A program made the translations under genes and the position numbers. From positions 72,179-136,178 of the forward strand of contig JAWXCI010000062.1 of assembly GCA_034408895.1 (NCBI GenBank): 64,000 nt of DNA, read 5' to 3'. Source of the DNA: UBA4660 sp034408895 (lineage in GTDB: Bacteria > Bacteroidota > Bacteroidia > Flavobacteriales_D > Sanyastnellaceae). Shown here in pieces: positions 28,895 to 36,878 of the stretch (positions are counted from its first letter, which is position 1; each line of letters begins with the position of its first letter). The notes beneath the pieces are model-generated. The model was given only the letters and a program-made list of their open reading frames with translations. It ran no database searches and was not told the DNA's origin.

Positions 28895-28986
28895 ACAACG
28901 GCACATCAGCATATCGCCACATCAGTTTTTCTCCTCTACCCAATCTCCTCCTTCTTTAATCAACCCAATCAATTCGTCCACCGCCT
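28895..28986 (-). repeat. Direct repeat copy B: native ispG 3' end
   Basis: The partner of 28227-28318. It contains the true end of ispG (ELIGLIKEGGDWVEEKN and the stop at 28922-28924) and 27 bases beyond. Together the copies bracket the toxin-antitoxin pair. Confidence 0.9.
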
Positions 28987-30925
28987 GGGCTTCGGGCACA
29001 TTTCGTTTCACCACGTTCTTCTCTTTATACAGAGTGATTTTGCCGGGGCCTGTGCCCACATAGCCGTAGTCGGCATCGGCCATCTCGCCCGGGCCGTTCA
29101 CAATGCAGCCCATAATGCCAATCTTCACACCCTTGAGGTGGGCAGTGCGCGCACGAATCTTCGCAGTGGTAATCTGCAAATCAAATTCCGTGCGGCCACA
29201 ACTGGGACACGATATGTATTCCGTTTTTGAAATGCGGGTGCGTGTCGCTTGCAGAATTCCAAACGCAGTGGAATTGATGCGCTGCATGGCTATGTCTTGG
29301 GTAGAAAGAAAAATGCCATCGCCCAAACCATCCACCAGCAACGCTCCACAATCAGTTGCACTGTAAAGCATAAACTGGTCTTCATTCAGGTTGGTATATG
29401 CTCTTGAAATAATGACAGGCACTGTGCAGCCTGCATTCATCAGTTTGAAAAATGCAGCTCGTTGTTCAGCCATGCCGTGGTCGTTTTCAGTAGTGAGCAC
29501 AAGCACAACGTTTGGTTGTGATTTGAGAAGTGAAATGAACACCTCGCTCAAGTCATGAATGGAAACTTTTACAAAAACAATTTCTGATTCCGGAAATTGC
29601 ATGTGTTCTCCCTCTCCTTTGGAGAGGGTCGGGGTGAGGTTCACACTCCCCTCTCCCTTTGGAGAGGGGCTGGGGGTGAGGTCTGCAAAGGGTGAGGCAA
29701 TCATCGGGTAACACCTTTCACGCCCCGAAATTTCTTTCCATACCGGGTAATCGTAAATCAATCCGAGCGTACCGGGTATTTCGAAATCAACTTTGTTTTT
29801 TCCGCAGTACACAAAGTCACATGCCAAATCAGTGATGTGGTATTTGTCCAACGGCACGCTGTATTGATAACCCACGGCAAACAAACTTGCTGCAGTGATT
29901 TCCTTTCGTTCTGAAAAAGCCATGATGACGCGCGGCACATTTTTTCCGCCAACATTCAACACAGCTTGTGTGTATCTTCTTGTATGCTCAAATGGATTGA
30001 TAGGAGACGAAACATTTTCAATCGCTGCATGATTTGCGCGCTTGGCATATCGCTCCGCCAACATTCTTGCTACCGGAATTTCCGCTTCCGGTTCTTCCGT
30101 GAGCGATACTCGAATGGTATCACCCAATCCGTCTTCCAAAAGAGTTCCGATACCAACGGCACTTTTTATTCTTCCATCTTCACCATCGCCTGCTTCCGTC
30201 ACACCCAGATGAATGGGATAGTTCATTCCATCGCGCATCATATGGTTCACAAGCAGGCGATATGCCTGCACCATCACCAGCGTATTGCTCGCCTTCATGC
30301 TTATCACGATGTCATGAAAATCATGGTCGCGGCAAATGCGGCAAAACTCCATAGCACTTTCCACCATACCCAGAGGAGTATCACCATATCGCGAAAGAAT
30401 CCGGTCGCTCAACGAACCGTGATTGGTTCCGATGCGCATAGCAGTGCCATTTTTCTTGCACAACAAAACCAGCGGAGTGAATCGCTCGCTGATGCGTTGC
30501 AATTCTTCATCGTATCCCGCATCGGTGTATTCAATGTGCTGGAATTTTTTCTTGTCGGCATAGTTGCCGGGATTCACGCGCACCTTCTCCACAATACCCG
30601 CAGCAATTTCCGCAGCGTTTGGTGTGAAGTGAATATCAGCAACAAGTGGAGTAGTAAATCCTTTTTCGCGAAGCGATGATTTGATGTTGGCTAGATTCTC
30701 TGCATCGTCTTTACTCGGAGCAGTGATGCGCACCAGTTCGCAACCCGCTTCAATCATGCGGATGCTTTGCGCAACAGTTGCTTCAGTGTTCATTGTGTCG
30801 GTGGTGGTCATGCTTTGCAGCATGAGATGATGATCACCACCGATAGTGATGTTGCCGATTATCACTTCGCGTGTTTGAAAACGCGAGTAATTGAAAAGAC
30901 TGTTGCAATACTTATTGGGATCCAT
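28922..30925 (-). CDS. ispG: (E)-4-hydroxy-3-methylbut-2-enyl-diphosphate synthase, large form
   Basis: 667 residues from ATG 30925 (MDPNKYCNSLFNY). Catalyses the penultimate step of the MEP isoprenoid pathway with a [4Fe-4S] cluster. N-terminal TIM barrel (about 15-270), the extra central domain found in plants, Chlamydiae and Bacteroidota, and a C-terminal cluster domain. Ligands: CPSC near 571-574, C in GIMGCIVNGPGE near 605 and the glutamate of that motif. Between the central and cluster parts two copies of a palindromic repeat encode LTPSPSPKGEG and LTPTLSKGEGE in frame. Upstream is DUF3592 gene, 30 bases away, probably one operon. Confidence 0.96.
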   Translation of the reverse strand: MDPNKYCNSLFNYSRFQTREVIIGNITIGGDHHLMLQSMTTTDTMNTEATVAQSIRMIEAGCELVRITAPSKDDAENLANIKSSLREKGFTTPLVADIHFTPNAAEIAAGIVEKVRVNPGNYADKKKFQHIEYTDAGYDEELQRISERFTPLVLLCKKNGTAMRIGTNHGSLSDRILSRYGDTPLGMVESAMEFCRICRDHDFHDIVISMKASNTLVMVQAYRLLVNHMMRDGMNYPIHLGVTEAGDGEDGRIKSAVGIGTLLEDGLGDTIRVSLTEEPEAEIPVARMLAERYAKRANHAAIENVSSPINPFEHTRRYTQAVLNVGGKNVPRVIMAFSERKEITAASLFAVGYQYSVPLDKYHITDLACDFVYCGKNKVDFEIPGTLGLIYDYPVWKEISGRERCYPMIASPFADLTPSPSPKGEGSVNLTPTLSKGEGEHMQFPESEIVFVKVSIHDLSEVFISLLKSQPNVVLVLTTENDHGMAEQRAAFFKLMNAGCTVPVIISRAYTNLNEDQFMLYSATDCGALLVDGLGDGIFLSTQDIAMQRINSTAFGILQATRTRISKTEYISCPSCGRTEFDLQITTAKIRARTAHLKGVKIGIMGCIVNGPGEMADADYGYVGTGPGKITLYKEKNVVKRNVPEAQAVDELIGLIKEGGDWVEEKN
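29608..29681. repeat. Two tandem palindromic elements inserted in frame in ispG
   Basis: Element one (29608-29639) and element two (29643-29681) share the layout CTCCCCTCTCC-TTT-GGAGAGGG followed by (T)CGGGGTGAGG or CTGGGGGTGAGG. The core CCTCTCCTTTGGAGAGG is a near-perfect palindrome. Each has a length divisible, together with its spacer, such that the reading frame stays open. The peptide LTPSPSPKGEG is the typical translation of this repeat family. Confidence 0.85.
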
Positions 30926-30955
30926 CAGGTGCAAAGAAACGGATGGATGAATTCA

Positions 30956-31288
30956 TTAAGCCTTGGGATAAATAGTGCGGACATTCTTCGGATCCTTGGG
31001 CAAATAACGAACGCGCACTTTGGTGCCAACAGAGTAAAGCGGTTTTCCTTCGCTTCGTTCTTCAGCGCGATAGTTCACGCGCTCACCGTTTTCGGTCACG
31101 AATTCTATAAGCGGGTAGAAATACTGCTTCCCTTTTTCCACTCCGCTCATCCAGTTGGAGATGATGCCTTCTGTCTCCCTGCTTTGCCTGTTGAACATAA
31201 TATCGTCCTTGAACTTCCACCAAATAAATGCGATGACCACTATGATCACACCACCGATAGCCGCGTACTCATGCCATTGTAATTCCAT
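30956..31288 (-). CDS. DUF3592 membrane protein
   Basis: 110 residues. One N-terminal membrane helix (YAAIGGVIIVVIAFIWW, about 8-24) and a beta-rich soluble domain with the DUF3592 pattern: YPLIEFVTENGERVNYRAEE, SVGTKVRVRYLPKDPKNVRT. The function of the family is unknown. It lies upstream of ispG in the same direction and probably leads that transcript. Confidence 0.85.
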   Translation of the reverse strand: MELQWHEYAAIGGVIIVVIAFIWWKFKDDIMFNRQSRETEGIISNWMSGVEKGKQYFYPLIEFVTENGERVNYRAEERSEGKPLYSVGTKVRVRYLPKDPKNVRTIYPKA

Positions 31289-31432
31289 GTCCTGAAAATT
31301 TTCTGCTAAAAAACAAAAGACTGAACGATCTTTTTTAAACTCAATCCTTTTTTCTGGACAACGGAATAGTGCGTGACCATGGCGCTCGAAATATCCAGGA
31401 AAATGATTGTATGGAATGAGTACAAAAGCAAC

Positions 31433-31455
31433 AGGGCATTCCCGAAGAATGCCCT
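31433..31455. terminator. Stem-loop in the DUF3592-recO divergent region
   Basis: A perfect 9-base stem, AGGGCATTC with GAATGCCCT, around a five-base loop. On the minus strand the loop reads TTCGG and is followed by GTTGCTTTTG; on the plus strand it is followed by GCCTAACCTAACTTTAAAC. Lying between two divergent genes, it is an odd place for a terminator; it could cap a small RNA. The rest of the gap (31289-31651) shows nothing convincing. Confidence 0.45.
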
Positions 31456-31651
31456 GCCTAACCTAACTTTAAACTATGTGCAGTAGTCTGCACTTAGCGC
31501 CTTTGATATTTTCAGAAAGAAGTATTTACTTTATTTGGCGATGGTCTGATGGTCAGGCAAATGTTATATCAGCTAACAGTTGCCGTGTCTACGGAGTTTT
31601 GGAGATTTGAACCATTGATTGTGGAAACGGCTTATTTCCGACAAATTTACA

Positions 31652-32365
31652 TTGATCACCACTTACGGCATATTAATTCATACCATCAGATACTCCGAGT
31701 CCAGGAATATCCTCAAAATATTTACCCGAAGCCACGGTGTGAAAAGTTTTATGGTGCGCATCAACAAGAAAAAACCGGGTGTTACCAAGTTTCAGCCTAT
31801 GAGCATTTTATCGCTCCAGTTTCAGGCGCAGGAGAATGCCGGTATGTTGACTCCGCGATCTCTTGAGCTCAATTCCGTTCCGTCTACCTTGAACACTGAC
31901 ATAACCAAAGTTGCTGTGCTTCTTTTTATTAATGAAGTAGTGTACAAAACCCTGCACGATGACTATCAAAACGAGGCGTTGTTCGACTTTCTCCAGCATT
32001 CCATGCAAATGCTTGACGCTGTAGAACACTGCGAAAATTTTCACCTCGTTTTTCTGGTGCAGCTATCATCCCTCTATGGTTTTTATCCTTCGCATTTAAG
32101 TGAAGGGTCATACTTCGATCTTATGGCCGGCCAGTTTTGTGACGGGACCGAAAATCACCCGTATTACATAGAGCCACCGCAAACGGAAATGTTTCGGAAA
32201 CTTATCGCCTGCAATTACGAATCGTTGGCGCTTTTGCACTTTGAACATTCCACCCGGAAAAACCTACTTCATAAGTTGATTGATTATTTCCGCATCCATT
32301 TGGATGGATTGAAAGAAATCAAATCTGTAAAAGTGCTGGAAAGCGTGTTTGATGAAGTGCGCTGA
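31652..32365 (+). CDS. recO: DNA repair protein RecO
   Basis: 237 residues if started at TTG 31652 (ITTYGILIHTIRYSES), which is where RecO homology begins; upstream in-frame starts add unrelated residues. RecO loads RecA onto SSB-coated DNA with RecR in the RecFOR pathway. The N-terminal OB fold (1-80) has the typical YSESRNILKIFTRSHGVKSFMV; the helical part (MLDAVEHCENFHLVFLVQLSSLYGFYP) and the poorly conserved tail follow. No cysteine zinc cluster is visible. It precedes holB with 57 bases between. Confidence 0.9.
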   Translation: MITTYGILIHTIRYSESRNILKIFTRSHGVKSFMVRINKKKPGVTKFQPMSILSLQFQAQENAGMLTPRSLELNSVPSTLNTDITKVAVLLFINEVVYKTLHDDYQNEALFDFLQHSMQMLDAVEHCENFHLVFLVQLSSLYGFYPSHLSEGSYFDLMAGQFCDGTENHPYYIEPPQTEMFRKLIACNYESLALLHFEHSTRKNLLHKLIDYFRIHLDGLKEIKSVKVLESVFDEVR

Positions 32366-32393
32366 TGACCCGATGAAGGGTAAGTGAGGCGTT

Positions 32394-32401
32394 TACTTTT
32401 G
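32394..32401 (+). promoter_or_regulatory. -7 element (TACTTTTG) upstream of holB
   Basis: TACTTTTG matches TAnnTTTG and ends 21 bases before the holB ATG at 32423. Confidence 0.45.
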
Positions 32402-32422
32402 GTCGCTTTTAAAAAACTCCGC

Positions 32423-33571
32423 ATGCGTTTCAGTGAAGTTATTGGCCAACAGGAAGTGAAAGATCGCCTGCGAAAATCATTTCGCGAAGGCCGCCTTGCA
32501 CATGCGCTGTTGCTCCACGGCCCGGAAGGATGCGGCCAGCTTACCATAGCCATCGCATTTGCGCAATTCATTGCCTGCACTCAACGCATGGAAAGCGATT
32601 CGTGTGGTCAATGCAATTCATGTAAAAAATTCGCCACGCTCCAGTTTGCCGATTTGCATTTTGCATTTCCTTTTTTCAATAAGCCAAAAGGCGAAAGCAT
32701 CATTTCGGAAAAAACTACATGTGACGATTATGCAAGGGAATGGCGGGAACATCTAATTTCCGATACCCCTTATGCCAATCTTGATACCTGGAGAAAGAAG
32801 CTCGATGCTGAAAACAAACAGCTCCACGTTTCGGTGTATGAGGCCCAAAGCATCATTAACAAACTCAGCCTGAAATCTTACGAGGGTGGGTATAAATTCA
32901 TGATAGTATGGCATGCCGATTACATGAAGCCTGAAACTGCCAACAAACTGCTGAAAATTGTGGAAGAGCCTCCCGACAAAACGCTCTTTATTTTTATCGC
33001 CAATAGTCTTGAAAACATTTTACCCACAATTCTTTCGCGGGTTCAGTCTGTTCATATACCCAAGATAGATGCTGAAGCCATTTACCAAGCTTTGCTGGGA
33101 CGTGCAATGGATGAAACCAGGGCGAAAGAAATTGCCCACTTTGCTGATGGCAATTGGTTTTTCGCAACTCAACTTTCAAAAACAGAAAACCCTAACGCAT
33201 TTTTCAGTGAGCAATTCCAGCATTGGATGCGCTGGTGTTATAAACGGGAGGTGGTTCAACTGGTGAAGTGGAGCGACAAAATGCACGCTTTGCTGCGTGA
33301 TGAACAGAAACATTATCTCCGCTATGTTTTGGAACAGCTGCGCCACAACCTGGTGCTCAACTATACAGGAGAAGATATTGTGAGGATGAACGATTCAGAG
33401 TTAAGCTTCTCGGTAAAATTTTCCCAATTCATCAATCACCTCAACATTGAGGATTTGTACATGGAGATAACAAAAGCCCACGATGACATTGGCCGGAATG
33501 CCTATTCAAAAATGGTTTTTCTCGACCTCAGCTTTCGCGTTCATCACTTGCTTCAGCGCAAAGAAGGCTGA
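32423..33571 (+). CDS. holB: DNA polymerase III delta' clamp-loader subunit
   Basis: 382 residues from ATG 32423 (MRFSEVIGQQEVKDRL). Part of the clamp loader that places the sliding clamp. The Walker A region reads GPEGCGQLTIA, with Q where active loaders have K, as expected of a non-hydrolysing delta' subunit. The zinc-binding module is CGQCNSCKKF preceded by C in FIACTQRMESDSC. The SRC-like motif appears as ILSRVQSVHIP. Zn module plus ordered AAA+ folds and the downstream ricT-gldH genes fit the usual Bacteroidota cluster. Confidence 0.93.
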   Translation: MRFSEVIGQQEVKDRLRKSFREGRLAHALLLHGPEGCGQLTIAIAFAQFIACTQRMESDSCGQCNSCKKFATLQFADLHFAFPFFNKPKGESIISEKTTCDDYAREWREHLISDTPYANLDTWRKKLDAENKQLHVSVYEAQSIINKLSLKSYEGGYKFMIVWHADYMKPETANKLLKIVEEPPDKTLFIFIANSLENILPTILSRVQSVHIPKIDAEAIYQALLGRAMDETRAKEIAHFADGNWFFATQLSKTENPNAFFSEQFQHWMRWCYKREVVQLVKWSDKMHALLRDEQKHYLRYVLEQLRHNLVLNYTGEDIVRMNDSELSFSVKFSQFINHLNIEDLYMEITKAHDDIGRNAYSKMVFLDLSFRVHHLLQRKEG

Positions 33572-33585
33572 AGGTCAACACCCCT

Positions 33586-33593
33586 TACTTTTG
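33586..33593 (+). promoter_or_regulatory. -7 element (TACTTTTG) between holB and ricT
   Basis: TACTTTTG 15 bases after the holB stop; the ricT ATG is 141 bases further, leaving a long leader. Could also be chance. Confidence 0.3.
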
Positions 33594-33734
33594 GCCACGG
33601 TGTCCCGGCCAGCCATTGCGACCCATAGAACCAAGGCTTAGCGCTTCACTTAGATCAATGAAATTTATCACTCAACATAAAATCTTCCCACAAAGCCTTT
33701 GGACTATGGACCATCGGCACGGGACATAAATACA

Positions 33735-35138
33735 ATGGGCTGCGGATCATGCGGAACTAATAGTAACGGCCTGCCAACAGGCTGTAAAAACAACGGGGTA
33801 TGTGGCAATTACGGATGCAGCAAACTGGATGTATTCGACTGGCTCACCGGAACAGCATTGCCTGATGGTCAAAAAACTTTTGACGTTGTGGAGGTTCGTT
33901 TCAAGAGCACGCGAAAAGGATTTTTCAGGAATTCCTCAGCCCTTGAGCTCCACGCTGGTGATGTGGTGGCGGTAGAGTCATCGCCCGGCCACGATGTGGG
34001 AGTAATTTCCCTCACCGGAGAACTGGTGCGCATGCAGATGAAGCGCAAAGAAGTGAAAGACGATTACCAGATCCGGAAAATTTACCGCAAAGCAAGACAG
34101 GAAGATATTGAACGCTGGCAGGAAGCGAGAAAAAACGAACCGACTACACTGGTGAGGGCAAAGGAAATTTCTAAGGCGCTGAGACTTGATATGAAACTGA
34201 GCGATGTGGAATACCAAGGGGACCATAGCAAAGCGACTTTCTTTTATTCAGCAGACGACCGGGTGGATTTCCGCGAACTCATCCGTAAATACGCTGAAGA
34301 GTTTAGGGTGAAAATAGAAATGCGGCAAATAGGCTTGAGGGTTGAGGCAGGAAGAATTGGCGGAATAGGAGTTTGTGGTCGTGAGTTGTGTTGTTCCACC
34401 TGGCTTACTGATTTCAGGAGTGTGTCCACAGCAGCCGCACGTTATCAGCAACTGTCGCTCAACCCAGCGAAACTGGCGGGACAATGCGGCAAACTAAAAT
34501 GCTGCCTCAACTATGAACTGGATCAATACCTGGAAGCCATGCGCGATTTTCCATCCAATACTGTTCGCCTCCAACTGGCCAAAGGAATTGCCACACACGT
34601 TAAGACCGACATCTTTCAGCGCATGATGTATTATGCTGTGGAAGGTCATGATGCCGATGCCCCCATCGGCCTACCCATTGAATCAGTAAGGGAAATAATG
34701 GAGATGAACAAACGCGGGGAACGACCTGGTGATATGGAAGAATTTATGAAAGAGGAAGTAGTCGTAGAAAAGGAAATTCTTTTTGCCAATGTGGTGGGGC
34801 AGGATAGCCTCAACCGATTCGACCACAAGAAAGGAAGGAGCCGCGACCGCGGCCGCGGAAGATCAGATCGTGAAAGATCCCGCGGTGGTGCAGAGAATAA
34901 AAGTGATAATCGGCCCAGGCAACAAAGACCTGAACGTAAACCTGGAAAAGGTCCCGGTGAAAAACCCACCCCACAGGGACAACAACCAAGACCGCAACGA
35001 GCGCTACAACCACCGCGACCTGATGGTGATAAACGGCCACAAGGCAATCAACCCCGGGGAAACCGCAACCGACCCAACAGGGGTGGTGGTGGCAAACCTC
35101 CTCAAAACCCAAATCCGCAACCACCAAAAACTCCCTAG
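33735..35138 (+). CDS. ricT: PSP1-domain protein of the RicT/YaaT family
   Basis: 467 residues from ATG 33735 (MGCGSCGTNSNGLPTGC); the TTG at 33699 is less likely. The N-terminal cysteine-rich stretch and the PSP1 core with CGRELCCSTWL and CGKLKCCLNYE (cysteine pairs) are diagnostic; in Bacillus the family binds iron-sulfur clusters and affects RNA maturation. Residues from about 365 onward are a low-complexity basic tail (RGRGRSDRERSRGG, then P/Q/R/G-rich) likely to bind RNA. A long competing frame (34783-35619) overlaps this tail, but its first half is a shadow. Confidence 0.9.
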   Translation: MGCGSCGTNSNGLPTGCKNNGVCGNYGCSKLDVFDWLTGTALPDGQKTFDVVEVRFKSTRKGFFRNSSALELHAGDVVAVESSPGHDVGVISLTGELVRMQMKRKEVKDDYQIRKIYRKARQEDIERWQEARKNEPTTLVRAKEISKALRLDMKLSDVEYQGDHSKATFFYSADDRVDFRELIRKYAEEFRVKIEMRQIGLRVEAGRIGGIGVCGRELCCSTWLTDFRSVSTAAARYQQLSLNPAKLAGQCGKLKCCLNYELDQYLEAMRDFPSNTVRLQLAKGIATHVKTDIFQRMMYYAVEGHDADAPIGLPIESVREIMEMNKRGERPGDMEEFMKEEVVVEKEILFANVVGQDSLNRFDHKKGRSRDRGRGRSDRERSRGGAENKSDNRPRQQRPERKPGKGPGEKPTPQGQQPRPQRALQPPRPDGDKRPQGNQPRGNRNRPNRGGGGKPPQNPNPQPPKTP

Positions 35139-35145
35139 GCGGGAG

Positions 35146-35619
35146 ATGAAGTTCATGGTGAAATTCTTTTTTGTTTGTCTGGCTGCATTCATTTTCATTT
35201 CCTGCGATGATCTTGTAGTGTTTGAAGAAAACGCATCCATAGCAAATGCGAAGTGGAATACTTCAGATGTCAAGTCGTTCGAATTTGATATTACCGATAC
35301 CGTGCGCATGCACGATCTGTTTGTGAATTTGCGCAACGGTGAAAACTACCCCTATTCGAATATCTATCTTTTTATAGAATTGCAATTTCCTAACGGAAAA
35401 AAATCAATGGACACACTGGAGTGCACGCTGGCGGATGAAACAGGAAGGTGGTACGGATCATCGGGAGCGGGGGATATTTATGAGAATAGATTCACATACT
35501 ATCAGCGCAGGCAATTTCCCCTGGGCGGCAGGTACCGCATTGACATAGTACAGGCCATGCGCACGGATGTACTGGAAGGAATTTATGATGTGGGATTCCG
35601 GGTGGCGCGTTCGAAATAA
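35146..35619 (+). CDS. gldH: Gliding motility lipoprotein GldH
   Basis: 157 residues from ATG 35146 (a second ATG at 35155 is possible). Signal peptide with lipobox IFISC, lipidation at C20. The mature part carries the GldH pattern: DTVRMHDLFVNLRNGENYPYSNIYLFIEL, a WYGSSGAGDIYE turn and a basic end. GldH is required for gliding and T9SS function in Flavobacterium, and the holB-ricT-gldH order is the usual one. Seven bases separate it from the ricT stop. Confidence 0.93.
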   Translation: MKFMVKFFFVCLAAFIFISCDDLVVFEENASIANAKWNTSDVKSFEFDITDTVRMHDLFVNLRNGENYPYSNIYLFIELQFPNGKKSMDTLECTLADETGRWYGSSGAGDIYENRFTYYQRRQFPLGGRYRIDIVQAMRTDVLEGIYDVGFRVARSK

Positions 35620-35651
35620 TGGCAACTACAATTCATTAAAAAAATCATCAG

Positions 35652-35993
35652 ATGGCAACGGTTCGTTTGGAAAAAATGTCGGCTCTCGTCAGGAAGGAAC
35701 TTGCACTCATCTTCCAGCAAAACATGAAGAAGCTGTTCAACGGTGTAATGATCACCGTGACACGTGTTCGTCTGGCACCCGACCTGGGCACAGCAAAGGC
35801 ATACCTCAGTTTTTTTCCTTCGGAAAAAGCGCAGGCAGAATTGAAAAACGTGGAAAGCCACACCAAATACATTCGCAAGATGTTGGGTGATAAAACAGGT
35901 GGTCAACTGAGACGCATTCCAGACCTCTCGTTCTTCCTGGACGATTCCATGGATTACTTCGAGGAAATTGACCGGCTTTTGAAAACAACATAG
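35652..35993 (+). CDS. rbfA: Ribosome-binding factor A
   Basis: 113 residues. KH-like fold protein that matures the 30S subunit. The family signature VTRVRLAPDLGTAKAYLSFF (strand-helix around residues 36-56) and the conserved RRIPDLSFFLDDSMDYFEEIDRLL at the end are clear. 32 bases after gldH, same direction, likely co-transcribed. Confidence 0.96.
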   Translation: MATVRLEKMSALVRKELALIFQQNMKKLFNGVMITVTRVRLAPDLGTAKAYLSFFPSEKAQAELKNVESHTKYIRKMLGDKTGGQLRRIPDLSFFLDDSMDYFEEIDRLLKTT

Positions 35994-36009
35994 TTCAACG
36001 GACTTCGCA

Positions 36010-36816
36010 ATGCATTACGACCCGATAAAAAAAACGCTCGGCAAACTCTTCAACCGCTCGCCTTACCTGCGCATCTTGTTTTACAAATTGCTGGACACGC
36101 TTCTGCTGCGCACATGGCACATTCATCGCGAATTGCGAAAGTGGCATCGTTCAGCTCCGCAAAAAACACACATACTCGATGCCGGCAGTGGCTTCGGTCA
36201 ATACTCTTATTATCTCTCCCGCTTCAGCGACAAGTACAGCATATTGGGTGTAGATGTAAAAACTGACCAGGTATGTGAATGCAATTCGTTCTTCCAGGCC
36301 ATAGGGAGACAAAATGTGATGTTTAAGGTGGATGACCTCACCACATTCAGGAAAGAAAATTGTTTCGACCTTGTGGTGTGTGTGGACGTGATGGAACACA
36401 TAGAAGAAGATGTGAAAGTGATGACGAATTATTGTTACAGCCTGCGGCCGGGTGGTATGCTCCTTATTTCCACCCCGAGCGACAAGGGCGGAAGCGATGT
36501 GCATGAAGGCACCGAAACATCATTCATTGAAGAACATGTGCGTGACGGATACAACATGCAGGAGATAAAAGACAAATTGAAAACAGCAGGATTCTCGAAA
36601 GTGAAGGCACATTACAGCTATGGAACTCCCGGTCAAATCAGTTGGCGCTTCTCCATGAAGTACCCCATGAAATTGCTTAATATCTCAAAAGCATTCCTCA
36701 TCATTATCCCATTTTATTACGTTGTGGTGATGCCCGTTGCTCTTGTGCTCAATTTTGTGGACAGCCACACTGCACACCAAAGCGGAACGGGGTTGGTGGT
36801 GCTTGCCTGGAAATAG
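36010..36816 (+). CDS. Class I SAM-dependent methyltransferase
   Basis: 268 residues. The SAM-binding motif I is ILDAGSGFGQYSYYL (about 56-70), with the motif II acidic residue in GVDVKTDQ and motif IV FDLVVCVDVMEHIEED. An amphipathic N-terminus (KLFNRSPYLRILFYKLLDTLL) and a hydrophobic stretch at 225-250 (AFLIIIPFYYVVVMPVAL) suggest membrane association. Substrate unknown; related proteins act on lipids or quinones. It sits 16 bases after rbfA and ahead of the permease. Confidence 0.88.
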   Translation: MHYDPIKKTLGKLFNRSPYLRILFYKLLDTLLLRTWHIHRELRKWHRSAPQKTHILDAGSGFGQYSYYLSRFSDKYSILGVDVKTDQVCECNSFFQAIGRQNVMFKVDDLTTFRKENCFDLVVCVDVMEHIEEDVKVMTNYCYSLRPGGMLLISTPSDKGGSDVHEGTETSFIEEHVRDGYNMQEIKDKLKTAGFSKVKAHYSYGTPGQISWRFSMKYPMKLLNISKAFLIIIPFYYVVVMPVALVLNFVDSHTAHQSGTGLVVLAWK

Positions 36817-36834
36817 TTCGGGCTTCATGGTTCC

Positions 36835-36878
36835 GAATTCATGGAACTCGAAACTCAAAACTCATAATTCACAATTCG
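36835..36878 (+). repeat. Heptamer tandem array at the 5' end of the permease gene
   Basis: A seven-base period with consensus NAAYTCR: GAACTCG, AAACTCA, AAACTCA, TAATTCA, CAATTCG at 36844-36878, with a further unit (GAATTCA) two bases upstream. The last unit overlaps the first codons of the permease frame. Confidence 0.7.

Noticed and set aside
31474..31608. Short ORF (44 codons) starting after the stem-loop
   Set aside because: Weak coding character and no ribosome-binding site; probably chance.
32423..33571. Loss of the Walker A lysine in HolB as a sign of gene decay
   Set aside because: Delta' subunits do not hydrolyse ATP and often lack this lysine; the rest of the protein is intact.
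34783..35619. 278-codon frame spanning the ricT tail and gldH
   Set aside because: Its first half is a shadow of the repetitive ricT tail; only the gldH part, starting at 35146 or 35155, is real.
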